64,000 nucleotides of DNA, from positions 41,885-105,884 of the forward strand of contig JAVBLO010000015.1 of assembly GCA_031553415.1 (NCBI GenBank), written 5' to 3'. The notes beneath the pieces are model-generated. The model made no database searches. It was given only the letters and a program-made list of their open reading frames with translations, and was not told the DNA's origin. Below are positions 45,026 to 53,641 of the stretch, in pieces. A program made the position numbers and the translations under genes. How positions within the stretch are numbered: the stretch's first letter is position 1; each line of letters opens with the position of its first letter. Source of the stretch: JAIRVZ01 sp031553415. GTDB lineage: Bacteria > Bacteroidota > Bacteroidia > Bacteroidales > Azobacteroidaceae.

Positions 45026-46021
45026 TTAATTATCTTTATCTAATTTATACTTCGAGATGTCCATGCCAAAATTCAACTTGAGGTTATCAAGTAAATCATC
45101 CAACTCTGTAAGAGATTTTTTACCAAAATTACGGAACTTCAACAAGTCATTCTTCTGGTATTTAACCAACTCGCCTAATGTTTCAACATCAGCTGCTTTC
45201 AAACAATTCAAGGCACGAACCGAAAGGTTCATGTCGGATAATTTTGTTTTCAAAAGCTGACGCATGTGAAGTACCTCTTCATCAAATTCCTCATTAACTT
45301 CCGTATCAACCGGCTCCAGATGGATTTTTTCATCGGAAAACAACATGAAATGGTGAATCAATATCTTTGCTGCTTCTTTCAAAGCCTCTTTCGGATGAAT
45401 AGAACCATCAGTTTCGATTTCCAAAACCAATTTGTCGTAGTCGGTTTTTTGTTCTACACGGAAAGGTTCAACAAAAAACTTCACATTGCGAATCGGAGTA
45501 AAAATAGAGTCAACCGGGATACGATTCACTTCATCATTTTCAGTACGATTTTCTTCTGCAGGAACATATCCACGACCTTTAGATATTGTAAGCTCCATGT
45601 AAAAACTTGCATTTTTATCCAGGTTACAAATCACAAAATCAGGATTAAGTACCTCAAAACCGGTAAGTTGTTTACCTAAATCTCCAGCCTTAAACACTTC
45701 TGTGCCCGAAACACTAATGCTGACTTTCTCTCCTTCAACATCTTCAACGACACGTTTGAATCTTACTTGTTTAAGATTAAGGATAATATTGGTAACATCT
45801 TCCAAAACTCCGGGAATTGTAGAGAACTCGTGTTCCACTCCATCTATTTTAATGGATGTAATTGCAAAACCTTCTAATGAAGACAAAAGGATACGACGAA
45901 GGGAATTACCAATAGTAGTTCCATAACCAGGTTCCAACGGACGGAATTCAAATTTCCCGAACTTATTGTCCGCTTCCAACATTAATACTTTATCGGGTTT
46001 TTGAAATGCTAATATCGCCAT
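45026..46021 (-). CDS. rpoA: RNA polymerase alpha subunit
   Basis: Assembles the beta subunits and contacts activators and UP elements. 331 residues. N-terminal domain (about 1-235): RPLEPGYGTTIGNSLRRILL, GVEHEFSTIPGVLEDVTNI. C-terminal domain (about 250-320) with helix-hairpin-helix motif LSVRALNCLKAADVETLGEL and FRNFGKKSLTELDDLL. No truncation. Sits between rpsD and rplQ with 2-10 nt spacers. Confidence 0.98.
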   Translation of the reverse strand: MAILAFQKPDKVLMLEADNKFGKFEFRPLEPGYGTTIGNSLRRILLSSLEGFAITSIKIDGVEHEFSTIPGVLEDVTNIILNLKQVRFKRVVEDVEGEKVSISVSGTEVFKAGDLGKQLTGFEVLNPDFVICNLDKNASFYMELTISKGRGYVPAEENRTENDEVNRIPVDSIFTPIRNVKFFVEPFRVEQKTDYDKLVLEIETDGSIHPKEALKEAAKILIHHFMLFSDEKIHLEPVDTEVNEEFDEEVLHMRQLLKTKLSDMNLSVRALNCLKAADVETLGELVKYQKNDLLKFRNFGKKSLTELDDLLDNLKLNFGMDISKYKLDKDN

Positions 46022-46031
46022 GGAATCTTTA

Positions 46032-46637
46032 TTATTTAGAATATAACTCTACAATCAATTGTTCTTTGATATTTTCAGGAATATCTGCTCTTTCAGGAAT
46101 ATGCAAGAATTTTGCACTCATTGAAGATTGGTCCCATTCAATCCAAGCATATTTGCTATGGTTAAAACCGGCCAGGTTATCACCAATTATTTCCAAAGAT
46201 TTGGATTTTTCACGAACACCTATTACTTGTCCTGGTTTTACTGAATAAGAAGGTATGTTTACCAGCTTACCATCAACTGTTATATGACGGTGAGAAACCA
46301 ACTGGCGGGCAGCAGCTCTTGTACGGGCTAATCCCATACGGTAAACGATATTATCCAAACGACATTCCAATAATTGAACCAACACCTCACCTGTAATACC
46401 CTTAGCTCTTTGAGCTTTTTGGAACAAGTTCCGGAATTGTTTTTCCAAAACACCATAAGTATATTTAGCTTTTTGTTTTTCACGAAGCTGAATACCATAC
46501 TCAGATGTTTTTTTCTTTCTCATGTTGCCATGTTGTCCCGGAGGATAATTCTTTTTGCTGAGAACTTTATCGGGACCGAAAATTGCTTCACCAAACTTAC
46601 GGGCAATTCTTGTTTTTGGGCCTGTATATCTTGCCAT
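46032..46637 (-). CDS. rpsD: 30S ribosomal protein S4
   Basis: Primary 16S rRNA binder and assembly nucleator; translational repressor of the alpha operon in E. coli. 201 residues: MARYTGPKTRIARKFGEAIF, YPPGQHGNMRKKKTSEYG, S4 RNA-binding domain LECRLDNIVYRMGLARTRAA then ARQLVSHRHITVDGKLVN. The N-terminal cysteines of the zinc-binding form are absent, so it is the zinc-free version. Directly upstream of rpoA; a heptad-repeat hairpin separates it from rpsK. Confidence 0.98.
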   Translation of the reverse strand: MARYTGPKTRIARKFGEAIFGPDKVLSKKNYPPGQHGNMRKKKTSEYGIQLREKQKAKYTYGVLEKQFRNLFQKAQRAKGITGEVLVQLLECRLDNIVYRMGLARTRAAARQLVSHRHITVDGKLVNIPSYSVKPGQVIGVREKSKSLEIIGDNLAGFNHSKYAWIEWDQSSMSAKFLHIPERADIPENIKEQLIVELYSK

Positions 46638-46750
46638 TTTATTTTTATTTAATTTTTCAGCAGGTTTCTGAACTTATGCAGCCGCGATTGCAGAGAGGAG
46701 ATATTTGCAACCTATTCATTTATCCAAAAGACCTTTTCGAATTTAATAAT

Positions 46751-46830
46751 CAAGAATTAAGAATTAGACCTGAACTCTTTACTTCTCTTATTCTCTATTT
46801 CTCTAACTTCTTAATTCTAACTTCTTCAAA
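46751..46830. repeat. Heptad-repeat hairpin 4 (unit AAGAATT / TTCTAAC)
   Basis: Left arm AAGAATTAAGAATTAGA (46752-46768), right arm TAACTTCTTAATTCTAACTT (from 46804) with TTCTTC following. The element lies in the 193-nt gap between rpsK and rpsD, one of the longest gaps in the operon, and ends at the rpsK stop codon. Confidence 0.75.
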
Positions 46831-47220
46831 TTACACTCTTCTTCTTTTAGGAGGACGACATCCATTGTGTGGTAGCGGAGTAACATCAACAATTTCAGTT
46901 ACTTCAATACCGGCACCATGCACTGTTCTGATAGCAGATTCACGGCCATTACCTGGTCCTTTCACATAAGCTTTCACTTTCCTCAAACCAAGGTCATAAG
47001 CAACCTTTGAGCAATCTTGTGCTGCCATTTGAGCTGCATAAGGAGTATTCTTTTTAGAACTCCTGAATCCCATCTTACCTGCAGAAGACCAAGAAATCAC
47101 TTGCCCGTCACCATTAGTAAGAGTTACAATAATGTTGTTAAATGAAGAGTGAACGTGAAGTTGACCCACTGCATCAACTTTAACTACTCTTTTTTTCGCT
47201 GCGACTGTTTTTTTTGCCAT
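46831..47220 (-). CDS. rpsK: 30S ribosomal protein S11
   Basis: Platform protein contacting mRNA in the Shine-Dalgarno region. 129 residues: basic N-terminal segment (AKKTVAAKKRVVKVD), then VHSSFNNIIVTLTNGDGQVI, SSAGKMGFRSSKKNTPYAAQ, YVKGPGNGRESAIRTVHGAG and the C-terminal PLPHNGCRPPKRRRV. All family signatures intact. Spaced 12 nt from rpsM; the downstream gap to rpsD carries a repeat hairpin. Confidence 0.98.
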   Translation of the reverse strand: MAKKTVAAKKRVVKVDAVGQLHVHSSFNNIIVTLTNGDGQVISWSSAGKMGFRSSKKNTPYAAQMAAQDCSKVAYDLGLRKVKAYVKGPGNGRESAIRTVHGAGIEVTEIVDVTPLPHNGCRPPKRRRV

Positions 47221-47232
47221 AATTTACTTTAC

Positions 47233-47613
47233 TTACTTAGTAGCTTTTTTCTTGTTAGCAACTGTTTTCTTTCTACCCTTACGTGTACGGGCATTGTTTT
47301 TGGTACTTTGACCTCTTACGGGCAATCCGATACGGTGACGCACGCCGCGGTAGCAACCGATATCCATCAAACGCTTGATATTCAACTGAACCTCAGAGCG
47401 AAGATCCCCTTCTACTTTGTAGTTTGCACCGATGACTTCACGCACTTTAGCTGCTTGATCATCAGTCCAATCTTTCACTTTGATATCTCTATCAATTCCT
47501 GCTTCAGACAAAATTCTGTTCGATGCGCTACGACCAATACCATAGATATAAGTCAACGCAATTTCTCCTCTTTTGTTTTGAGGTAAGTCTACCCCTACTA
47601 TTCTTATAGCCAT
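47233..47613 (-). CDS. rpsM: 30S ribosomal protein S13
   Basis: Head protein bridging to the 50S subunit and P-site tRNA. 126 residues: MAIRIVGVDLPQNKRGEIAL, YIYGIGRSASNRILSEAGID and the conserved tRNA-contacting end GVRHRIGLPVRGQSTKNNAR TRKGRKKT. The lysine-rich tail (VANKKKATK) is typical. Follows rpmJ by 33 nt. Confidence 0.98.
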   Translation of the reverse strand: MAIRIVGVDLPQNKRGEIALTYIYGIGRSASNRILSEAGIDRDIKVKDWTDDQAAKVREVIGANYKVEGDLRSEVQLNIKRLMDIGCYRGVRHRIGLPVRGQSTKNNARTRKGRKKTVANKKKATK

Positions 47614-47646
47614 TTTTATTAAAAAATTTCAGCAAAAATAATAAAA

Positions 47647-47763
47647 TTATCCCTGACGTTGTTTATACTTGGGATTTTTCTTGTTAATCACGTATAAACG
47701 TCCTTTTCTCCTGACGATTTTACAATCATCTGTACGTTTTTTTAAAGATGCTCTTACTTTCAT
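47647..47763 (-). CDS. rpmJ: 50S ribosomal protein L36 (zinc-free form)
   Basis: 38 residues, read on the minus strand from ATG 47761-47763 to TAA 47647-47649: MKVRASLKKRTDDCKIVRRK then GRLYVINKKNPKYKQRQG. The usual C-x2-C-x12-C-x4-H zinc ribbon is lost: one cysteine remains and the histidine is tyrosine (NPKYKQRQG). This form is common in Bacteroidota and does not need zinc. Position between infA and rpsM is the standard one. Confidence 0.97.
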   Translation of the reverse strand: MKVRASLKKRTDDCKIVRRKGRLYVINKKNPKYKQRQG

Positions 47764-47777
47764 TTCTATATTGTTTT

Positions 47778-47996
47778 TTATTTGTATCTGAATGAAATCC
47801 GACCTTTAGTCAAATCATACGGAGACATTTCAACCTTCACTTTATCTCCGGGAAGAATCTTGATGTAGTGCATCCTCATCTTTCCTGAGATATGTGCTGT
47901 TATTTCATGTCCGTTTTCCAACTCAACCCGGAACATGGCATTTGATAATGCTTCGACTATTGTTCCGTCTTGTTCTATCGCTGACTGCTTTGCCAT
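47778..47996 (-). CDS. infA: Translation initiation factor IF-1
   Basis: OB-fold protein that blocks the ribosomal A site during initiation. 72 residues: MAKQSAIEQDGTIVEALSNA, MFRVELENGHEITAHISGKM, GDKVKVEMSPYDLTKGRISF ending RYK. Standard length. Located between map and rpmJ with spacers of 18 and 14 nt. Confidence 0.98.
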   Translation of the reverse strand: MAKQSAIEQDGTIVEALSNAMFRVELENGHEITAHISGKMRMHYIKILPGDKVKVEMSPYDLTKGRISFRYK

Positions 47997-48014
47997 ATAT
48001 TCTTTCGATAATAA

Positions 48015-48797
48015 TTAAATTGCTTTTTCTCCTAAAACTTCCTCTATCATTTCAAACGAAGACAAGATGTCTGCTTTTCCCTGCCTTACAGCAACCGTAT
48101 GCTCAAAATGAGCAGATGGCATGCGGTCTACTGTTCTAACAGTCCAACCATCTTTTTCAAAAATAACACGCTTCTTTCCCATATTTATCATCGGTTCGAT
48201 TGCCAGGCACATTCCGGTTTTAAGCATTGGGCCATATCCTTTTTTTCCATAATTGGGAATTTCAGGAGCCTCATGCATTTTCTTTCCGATTCCATGTCCG
48301 ACAAGCTCCCTCACCACTGAATAACCACTGCTTTCACAATGAGTCTGGATAGCATTACTTATATCACCCACCCTTTTACCTTCTATTGCATTTGAAATCC
48401 CAATATATAAGGCTTCTTTGGTGGTTTTAAGCAACTTCATTACTTCTGGCTTCACTTCACCTACACAAAAAGTATAGGCAGAATCTCCACAATATCCATT
48501 AATGTATGTACCACAATCAACCGATACTATATCTCCTTCTTTCAACTGATATCCGGAAGGAATACCATGTACAACATTCTCATTAACTGAAATACAAAGT
48601 GAATTGGGAAAACCATTATACCCTAAAAACGTGGGAATCGCCCCATGATCACGGATAAATGTTTCTGCAATTTTATCCAAATGAGATGTGGTTACACCCG
48701 GAGCAATGTGTCGTGCTACTTCTGCCAGCGTTTTACCTACTAACAAGTTGGCAATCCGCATCAACTCAATCTCTTCGTCTGTTTTTAGATAAATCAT
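48015..48797 (-). CDS. map: Methionine aminopeptidase type I
   Basis: Removes the initiator methionine from nascent proteins. 260 residues, pita-bread fold. The five metal ligands are visible: two Asp in VSVDCGTYINGYCGDSAYTF, His in GHGIGKKMHEAPEIPNYG, Glu in CLAIEPMINMG and Glu in SAHFEHTVAV. It follows secY by 6 nt, the usual place in the spc operon, linking protein export and maturation. Confidence 0.97.
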   Translation of the reverse strand: MIYLKTDEEIELMRIANLLVGKTLAEVARHIAPGVTTSHLDKIAETFIRDHGAIPTFLGYNGFPNSLCISVNENVVHGIPSGYQLKEGDIVSVDCGTYINGYCGDSAYTFCVGEVKPEVMKLLKTTKEALYIGISNAIEGKRVGDISNAIQTHCESSGYSVVRELVGHGIGKKMHEAPEIPNYGKKGYGPMLKTGMCLAIEPMINMGKKRVIFEKDGWTVRTVDRMPSAHFEHTVAVRQGKADILSSFEMIEEVLGEKAI

Positions 48798-48803
48798 CCC
48801 AGG

Positions 48804-50138
48804 TTAATAAGCATTGCCTTGACGACCCTTAATTTTACCGGTTTTAAGCAAGCCATCATAATGACGCATCAACAAATGACTTTCAACTTGTTGCAAAGTG
48901 TCTAACACAACACCCACCAAAATCAACAAAGATGTACCTCCAAAGAATTGTGCAAAACCTTGTTTAATTCCCAAATGTCCTGCAAATGAAGGCATAATGG
49001 CAACCAAAGCCAAGAATAATGATCCCGGAAAAGTAATCCTAGACATAATTACGTCAATATATTCTGCTGTCTTCTTTCCTGGTTTAATACCGGGAATAAA
49101 TCCGTTATTACGTTTCAAGTCCTCAGCCATTTGAGTAGGATTAATCGTAATAGCAGTATAAAAATAAGTAAACAGAATAATCAATGTAGCAAAAATGAGG
49201 TTGTACCAAAGTCCATGGTTATCCATCAATGACATCCAGAAACCGCTGGAATCAGAAGTTTGTTTGAAACCCATGATAGAGATCGGAATAAACATGATTG
49301 CCTGGGCAAAGATGATTGGCATAACGTTAGCTGCATTCACTTTCAATGGAATGTATTGTCTTGCCCCACCATATTGTTTGTTTCCAATCATTTGTTTTGC
49401 ATACTGAACAGGTATACGCCTTGTTCCCTGAACTAATAAAATAGCTCCGGCAATAACAAATAACAAGAAAACAATTTCAAGCAAGAAGGCAATCAAACCT
49501 CCCGTACTTTCACTAATCCTTGAGATAAATTCCTGGGATAAGGCATGAGGCATACGGGCAAGAATCCCAACCATAATAATGAATGAAACTCCATTTCCAA
49601 TACCCTTATCTGTAATCCGTTCTCCTAACCACAGGACAAACATGGATCCGGCAGCAAGGATAACAGTGGAAGAAACAACAAACCATAAACCGGTAGGCAT
49701 TAAACCTCCAGCTGCTTTCATTTGTACATTAAGGTTAATCAAATAAGTCGGAGCCTGAAATAACAAAATTGCAATTGTCAGATAACGGGTATATTGATTA
49801 ATCTTCCTGCGTCCGCTTTCTCCTTCTCTTTGCATTTTCTGGAAAGCAGGTACTGCAATCGCCAACAACTGTATAACAATTGATGCCGAAATGTAAGGCA
49901 TAATACCTAATGCTACAATAGAAGCTTTAGAAAATGCTCCTCCGGAAAACATATCCAACAAACTCAATAAACCTCCTGCAGTTTGATGTTGCAAAGAGGT
50001 TAATGCTGTCGGATCAATTCCGGGAAGTGTTATACAAGTAGCAAACCTGTATACCAAAATAAGAAGAAGAGTAGTGAGGATTCGATTTTTCAAATCCTCA
50101 ATCTTCCAAATATTTTTAATAGTATCAATAGCTCTCAT
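48804..50138 (-). CDS. secY: Preprotein translocase subunit SecY
   Basis: Channel-forming subunit of the SecYEG translocon. 444 residues with ten transmembrane segments; signatures ITLPGIDPTAL, GIMPYISASIVIQLLAIAVP, IGNGVSFIIMVGI and NPTQMAEDLKRNNGFIPGIK PGKKT (cytoplasmic loop between TM8 and TM9). Intact. Between rplO and map with spacers of 4 and 6 nt. Confidence 0.98.
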   Translation of the reverse strand: MRAIDTIKNIWKIEDLKNRILTTLLLILVYRFATCITLPGIDPTALTSLQHQTAGGLLSLLDMFSGGAFSKASIVALGIMPYISASIVIQLLAIAVPAFQKMQREGESGRRKINQYTRYLTIAILLFQAPTYLINLNVQMKAAGGLMPTGLWFVVSSTVILAAGSMFVLWLGERITDKGIGNGVSFIIMVGILARMPHALSQEFISRISESTGGLIAFLLEIVFLLFVIAGAILLVQGTRRIPVQYAKQMIGNKQYGGARQYIPLKVNAANVMPIIFAQAIMFIPISIMGFKQTSDSSGFWMSLMDNHGLWYNLIFATLIILFTYFYTAITINPTQMAEDLKRNNGFIPGIKPGKKTAEYIDVIMSRITFPGSLFLALVAIMPSFAGHLGIKQGFAQFFGGTSLLILVGVVLDTLQQVESHLLMRHYDGLLKTGKIKGRQGNAY

Positions 50139-50142
50139 CAGA

Positions 50143-50589
50143 TCAGATTTTTACAGCAGTTCCACCTGCGGCTTGGATTGCACTTTCTGCAGTTTTGGAA
50201 AAAGCATGAGCTGCAACTTCCAATTTCACAGTAAGGGTACCCTTACCTAAGATTTTTACTAACTGATTAGAAGATATAAATCCTGCGTTCACTAATTCTT
50301 CGATTCCGATTTTAGATAAATTTTGTGCTTCAGCTAATTGTTGCAAAGTATCTATATTAATCGCCTTATATTCAACACGATTGATATTTTTGAAACCGAA
50401 TTTAGGCAAACGTCTCTGGATAGGCATCTGACCTCCTTCAAATCCGATTTTCTTAGAATAACCGGATCTAGATTTAGCTCCCTTATGACCTCTTGTGGAA
50501 GTTCCTCCCAAACCAGAACCTGTACCACGTCCGATTCTTTTGCGGGTTTTAATAGAACCTTCAGCAGGTTTTAAATTAGATAAATTCAT
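50143..50589 (-). CDS. rplO: 50S ribosomal protein L15
   Basis: Late assembly protein of the 50S subunit. 148 residues: MNLSNLKPAEGSIKTRKRIG, GRGTGSGLGGTSTRGHKGAK, GFEGGQMPIQRRLPKFGF and the C-terminal globular part with VKLEVAAHAFSKTAESAIQA. Signatures complete. Follows rpmD by 20 nt. Confidence 0.98.
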   Translation of the reverse strand: MNLSNLKPAEGSIKTRKRIGRGTGSGLGGTSTRGHKGAKSRSGYSKKIGFEGGQMPIQRRLPKFGFKNINRVEYKAINIDTLQQLAEAQNLSKIGIEELVNAGFISSNQLVKILGKGTLTVKLEVAAHAFSKTAESAIQAAGGTAVKI

Positions 50590-50609
50590 ATTCTTGTGTC
50601 TTTTTTATT

Positions 50610-50786
50610 TTATTCTACGACTTTAACCAAATGTTTTACTTTTGCAACCATTCCCAAAATAGCAGGATTGGATTCATGTTCAACCACACGGTTAAGTTTT
50701 CTGAGTCCCAAAGCATCTAAAGTTCGTTTTTGATCTATGGGACAATTAATGCGACTTCTAACTTGTTTAATTTTAATAGTTGCCAT
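50610..50786 (-). CDS. rpmD: 50S ribosomal protein L30
   Basis: 58 residues on the minus strand from ATG 50784-50786 to TAA 50610-50612: MATIKIKQVRSRINCPIDQK, RTLDALGLRKLNRVVEHESN, PAILGMVAKVKHLVKVVE. This matches L30 throughout, including TLxALGLRKLN. It is in the standard place between rpsE and rplO. Confidence 0.97.
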   Translation of the reverse strand: MATIKIKQVRSRINCPIDQKRTLDALGLRKLNRVVEHESNPAILGMVAKVKHLVKVVE

Positions 50787-50803
50787 AATTTTACCTCCCT
50801 TGA

Positions 50804-51319
50804 TTAACCTTTAAATACTTTTTCTACTGAAATTCCTCTGTTTTGAGCAACCATAGCAGGGTCTCTCAACTCACTCAATGCAACAATTGTTGCTTTCACA
50901 AGGTTGTGAGGATTTGAAGATCCTTTTGATTTTGCCAATACGTCGGTAATACCAACACTTTCTAATACAGCACGCATCGCACCTCCGGCTTTAACACCGG
51001 TTCCGTGAGTTGCAGGCTTCATAAAAACCTGAGCTCCACCGAATTTGGCAATTTGCTCGTGAGGAATTGTACCTTTATATACAGGAACTTTTACTAAATT
51101 CTTTTTAGCAGCCTCAACTCCTTTGGCAATTGCAGCTGTAACTTCACCTGCTTTTCCCAAACCCCAACCAACGATGCCGTCTTCATTTCCAACTACAACA
51201 ATTGCAGCGAAACTAAATGTACGACCTCCTTTGGTAACTTTCGTTACACGGTTGATGGCAACTAACCTGTCTTTCAATTCTAAGTCGTTAGTAGACTTTA
51301 TTTTATTATTTACTGCCAT
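50804..51319 (-). CDS. rpsE: 30S ribosomal protein S5
   Basis: Decoding-fidelity protein. 171 residues: double-stranded RNA-binding-like domain LKDRLVAINRVTKVTKGGRT and FSFAAIVVVGNEDGIVGWGL GKAGEV, then SIPHEQ-like TIPHEQIAKFGGAQVFMKPA and GGAMRAVLESVGITDVLAKS KGSSNPHN. Normal for the family. 7 nt after rplR, 17 nt before rpmD. Confidence 0.98.
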   Translation of the reverse strand: MAVNNKIKSTNDLELKDRLVAINRVTKVTKGGRTFSFAAIVVVGNEDGIVGWGLGKAGEVTAAIAKGVEAAKKNLVKVPVYKGTIPHEQIAKFGGAQVFMKPATHGTGVKAGGAMRAVLESVGITDVLAKSKGSSNPHNLVKATIVALSELRDPAMVAQNRGISVEKVFKG

Positions 51320-51326
51320 TTTTCAA

Positions 51327-51671
51327 TTAAAATTTAAGTCCGGAATTACGGGCAGATTCTGCCAATTGTTTAACTCTACCGTGGTATAAATACCCGTTAC
51401 GGTCGAAAACGACAGTTTGAATGCCAGCTTCCTGGGATTTTTTTGCAATCGCTTCACCTACTTTAGCAGCGATTTCCGATTTAGAAACCTTGTCCTGAAT
51501 TCCCTGCGAAGAAGCAGATGCCAAAGTTTTACCGGTAATATCATCAATTACCTGGGCATAAATTTGTTTGTTGCTTCTGAAAACTGTTAAACGGGGGCGT
51601 TCATTCGTTCCGAAAATATTCTTACGAACGCGACGTTTTATTTTGATTCTTCTTAATTCCTTTGTTGTCAT
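51327..51671 (-). CDS. rplR: 50S ribosomal protein L18
   Basis: Binds 5S rRNA with L5 and L25. 114 residues: basic start (RRIKIKRRVRKNIFGTNERP), RLTVFRSNKQIYAQVIDDIT, IAKKSQEAGIQTVVFDRNGY and LYHGRVKQLAESARNSGLKF. All L18 signatures present. Spacers 25 nt from rplF and 7 nt to rpsE. Confidence 0.98.
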   Translation of the reverse strand: MTTKELRRIKIKRRVRKNIFGTNERPRLTVFRSNKQIYAQVIDDITGKTLASASSQGIQDKVSKSEIAAKVGEAIAKKSQEAGIQTVVFDRNGYLYHGRVKQLAESARNSGLKF

Positions 51672-51696
51672 AATGATAATTTTACAGTTTTAGTAA

Positions 51697-52248
51697 TTAT
51701 TTACCAGCTGACTTACCGGATTTTCTGCGTACTATTTCACCCACAAAACGGATACCTTTACCTTTGTAAGGTTCGATTTTACGGAATGAGCGGATTTTAG
51801 CACAAACCTGTCCGATCAATTGTTTGTCTGCCGATTCAAGAATCACTAATGGGTTCTTGTTTCTTTCACTTTTAGTTTCAACCTTGATTTCCTGAGGTAA
51901 CTGAAGGTAAATATTGTGAGTATAACCTAAAGAAAAGTCTAACAAGTTACCTGTATTTGTAACACGGTAACCAACCCCAACTAATTCAAGTTCCTTTTTA
52001 TAACCTTCCGACACACCAACAACCATATTGTTGATCAAAGAGCGGTACAATCCATGGAGTGCACGGTTTTCTTTTGAATCATCAGGTCTTGATACTGTCA
52101 AACTACCATCTTTTACTTCAATTGTAATGGCCGGATTCACATATTGAGATAATTCTCCTTTCGGGCCTTTAACTGTAACAATGCTATCTTTTTGATCAAT
52201 TGTTACTTTCGCCGGTACTGTAATGGGCAATTTTCCTATTCTTGACAT
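51697..52248 (-). CDS. rplF: 50S ribosomal protein L6
   Basis: Binds 23S rRNA near the GTPase centre. 183 residues with two related domains: MSRIGKLPITVPAKVTIDQK, TVKGPKGELSQYVNPAI, and the C-terminal signature GKGIRFVGEIVRRKSGKSA preceded by RSFRKIEPYKGKG. Intact. Located between rpsH and rplR. Confidence 0.98.
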   Translation of the reverse strand: MSRIGKLPITVPAKVTIDQKDSIVTVKGPKGELSQYVNPAITIEVKDGSLTVSRPDDSKENRALHGLYRSLINNMVVGVSEGYKKELELVGVGYRVTNTGNLLDFSLGYTHNIYLQLPQEIKVETKSERNKNPLVILESADKQLIGQVCAKIRSFRKIEPYKGKGIRFVGEIVRRKSGKSAGK

Positions 52249-52264
52249 ACTGTTTCCCTCCTAA

Positions 52265-52660
52265 TTAATAAACATAACATAAAACTTCACCGCCGACTTT
52301 TAAATCGCGGGCTTCCTTGTCTGTCATTACTCCTTGAGAAGTTGAAAGTACAGCAATACCAAGGCCATTCAATACTCTGGGCATATCTTTGTAACCAACG
52401 TATTTACGCAAACCTGGAGTAGAAACTCTCTTCAGTGATTTAATTGCGTTCACTTTGTTTACCGGATCATACTTCAAGGCAATCTTAATTGCTCCTTGAG
52501 GACCCTCTTCTACAAACTTATAATTAAGGATGTAGCCTTTGTCGAAAAGAATCTTAGTGATTTCTTTCTTTAAATTTGAGGCCGGAACTTCCACCACTCT
52601 GTGTTTTGCTTTGATGGCATTCCTAAGTCTCGTCAGATAATCTGCTATTGGATCTGTCAT
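52265..52660 (-). CDS. rpsH: 30S ribosomal protein S8
   Basis: 16S rRNA binder; in E. coli it represses the spc operon. Start chosen at ATG 52660 (MTDPIADYLTRLRNAIKAKH), the conserved S8 N-terminus; an in-frame ATG twelve codons upstream lies in leader sequence. 131 residues, with KRVSTPGLRKYVGYKDMPRV and GIAVLSTSQGVMTDKEARDL. A small CCGG hairpin (52680-52693) and a heptad-repeat hairpin precede it. Confidence 0.98.
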   Translation of the reverse strand: MTDPIADYLTRLRNAIKAKHRVVEVPASNLKKEITKILFDKGYILNYKFVEEGPQGAIKIALKYDPVNKVNAIKSLKRVSTPGLRKYVGYKDMPRVLNGLGIAVLSTSQGVMTDKEARDLKVGGEVLCYVY

Positions 52661-52714
52661 AATTAAAAAATTAAATTGATCCGGAACCCCGGACAATATT
52701 TAACACTATCTATT

Positions 52715-52795
52715 GAGTTAAGAGTTAAAAATCAAGAGTTAAGAGTTAATTAGTTTCTCAACTACTTTTAACTCTTAATTCTTAACTCTTAACTT
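52715..52795. repeat. Heptad-repeat hairpin 5 (unit AAGAGTT / TTAACTC)
   Basis: Left arm: units AGAGTTA repeated with AAAATCA between; right arm: TTAACTC, TTAATTC, TTAACTC, TTAAC. Strong complementarity over about 30 nt. It fills most of the 140-nt gap between rpsN and rpsH inside the spc operon. Confidence 0.85.
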
Positions 52796-52800
52796 TATTT

Positions 52801-53070
52801 TTACCAGCTTGCTTTCTTTACACCCGGAATAAGCCCTGCTGAAGCCATTTCCCTGAATTGGATACGGGAAATACCGAATTGACGGATATATCCTTTTGGA
52901 CGACCGGTCAATTTACAACGATTGTGCAAACGGATAGGACATGCATTTTTAGGCAACGCCTGCAAACCTTCATAATCACCGGCAGCTTTTAACTGAGCTC
53001 TTTTTTCAGCATACTTGGCAATTAATTTTGCACGCTTTACCTCACGGGCTTTCATTGATTCTTTAGCCAT
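52801..53070 (-). CDS. rpsN: 30S ribosomal protein S14
   Basis: 89-residue zinc-independent type: MAKESMKAREVKRAKLIAKY, LPKNACPIRLHNRCKLTGRP KGYIRQFGISRIQFREMA and the end GLIPGVKKASW. The four-cysteine ribbon of the short S14 type is absent. Follows rplE by 13 nt; a repeat hairpin follows its stop. Confidence 0.97.
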   Translation of the reverse strand: MAKESMKAREVKRAKLIAKYAEKRAQLKAAGDYEGLQALPKNACPIRLHNRCKLTGRPKGYIRQFGISRIQFREMASAGLIPGVKKASW

Positions 53071-53083
53071 ATTTTACTCTGTA

Positions 53084-53641
53084 TTAGTCTTTTTTAGCAT
53101 TCTTAAAAGGCAAGCCGAATTCTCTCAAAAGGGCATAACCTTCCTCATCTGTTTTCGCAGAGGTCACAAAGGTAATATTCATTCCCAATATTTTACTAAT
53201 ATTGTCAATATTTATTTCGGGAAAAATAATTTGTTCTTCGATTCCAAGTGTATAATTACCTCTTCCATCAAGCTTTCCTTCAATACCTTTGAAGTCGCGG
53301 ATACGGGGAAGCGCCACACGTACCAATCTTTCCAGAAATTCGTACATTTGTTCACGACGCAACGTTACCATTGCTCCGATCGGCATTTTTTTACGCAATT
53401 TGAAGTTAGAGATATCTTTACGGGATACAGTAGCAACAGCTTTTTGACCTGTAATTGCTGACAATTCCGTAATAGCAATATCAACTAATTTTTTATCTGC
53501 AACAGCAACTCCCAAACCTTGATTGACAACAATCTTTTTAAGTACAGGTACTTGCATTACTGATGAATAAGAAAACTCTTTCATCAAAACAGGAACAATC
53601 TTTTCCTGATATTCTTTCTTAAGATTAGCTGTATTACTCAT
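53084..53641 (-). CDS. rplE: 50S ribosomal protein L5
   Basis: 5S rRNA-binding protein contacting P-site tRNA. 185 residues: FSYSSVMQVPVLKKIVVNQG, AVATVSRKDISNFKLRKKMP IGAMVTLRREQMYEFLERLV, and the C-terminal NITFVTSAKTDEEGYALLRE FGLPF. Its first base is the last base of the rplX stop (TAATG), implying coupled translation. Confidence 0.98.
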   Translation of the reverse strand: MSNTANLKKEYQEKIVPVLMKEFSYSSVMQVPVLKKIVVNQGLGVAVADKKLVDIAITELSAITGQKAVATVSRKDISNFKLRKKMPIGAMVTLRREQMYEFLERLVRVALPRIRDFKGIEGKLDGRGNYTLGIEEQIIFPEINIDNISKILGMNITFVTSAKTDEEGYALLREFGLPFKNAKKD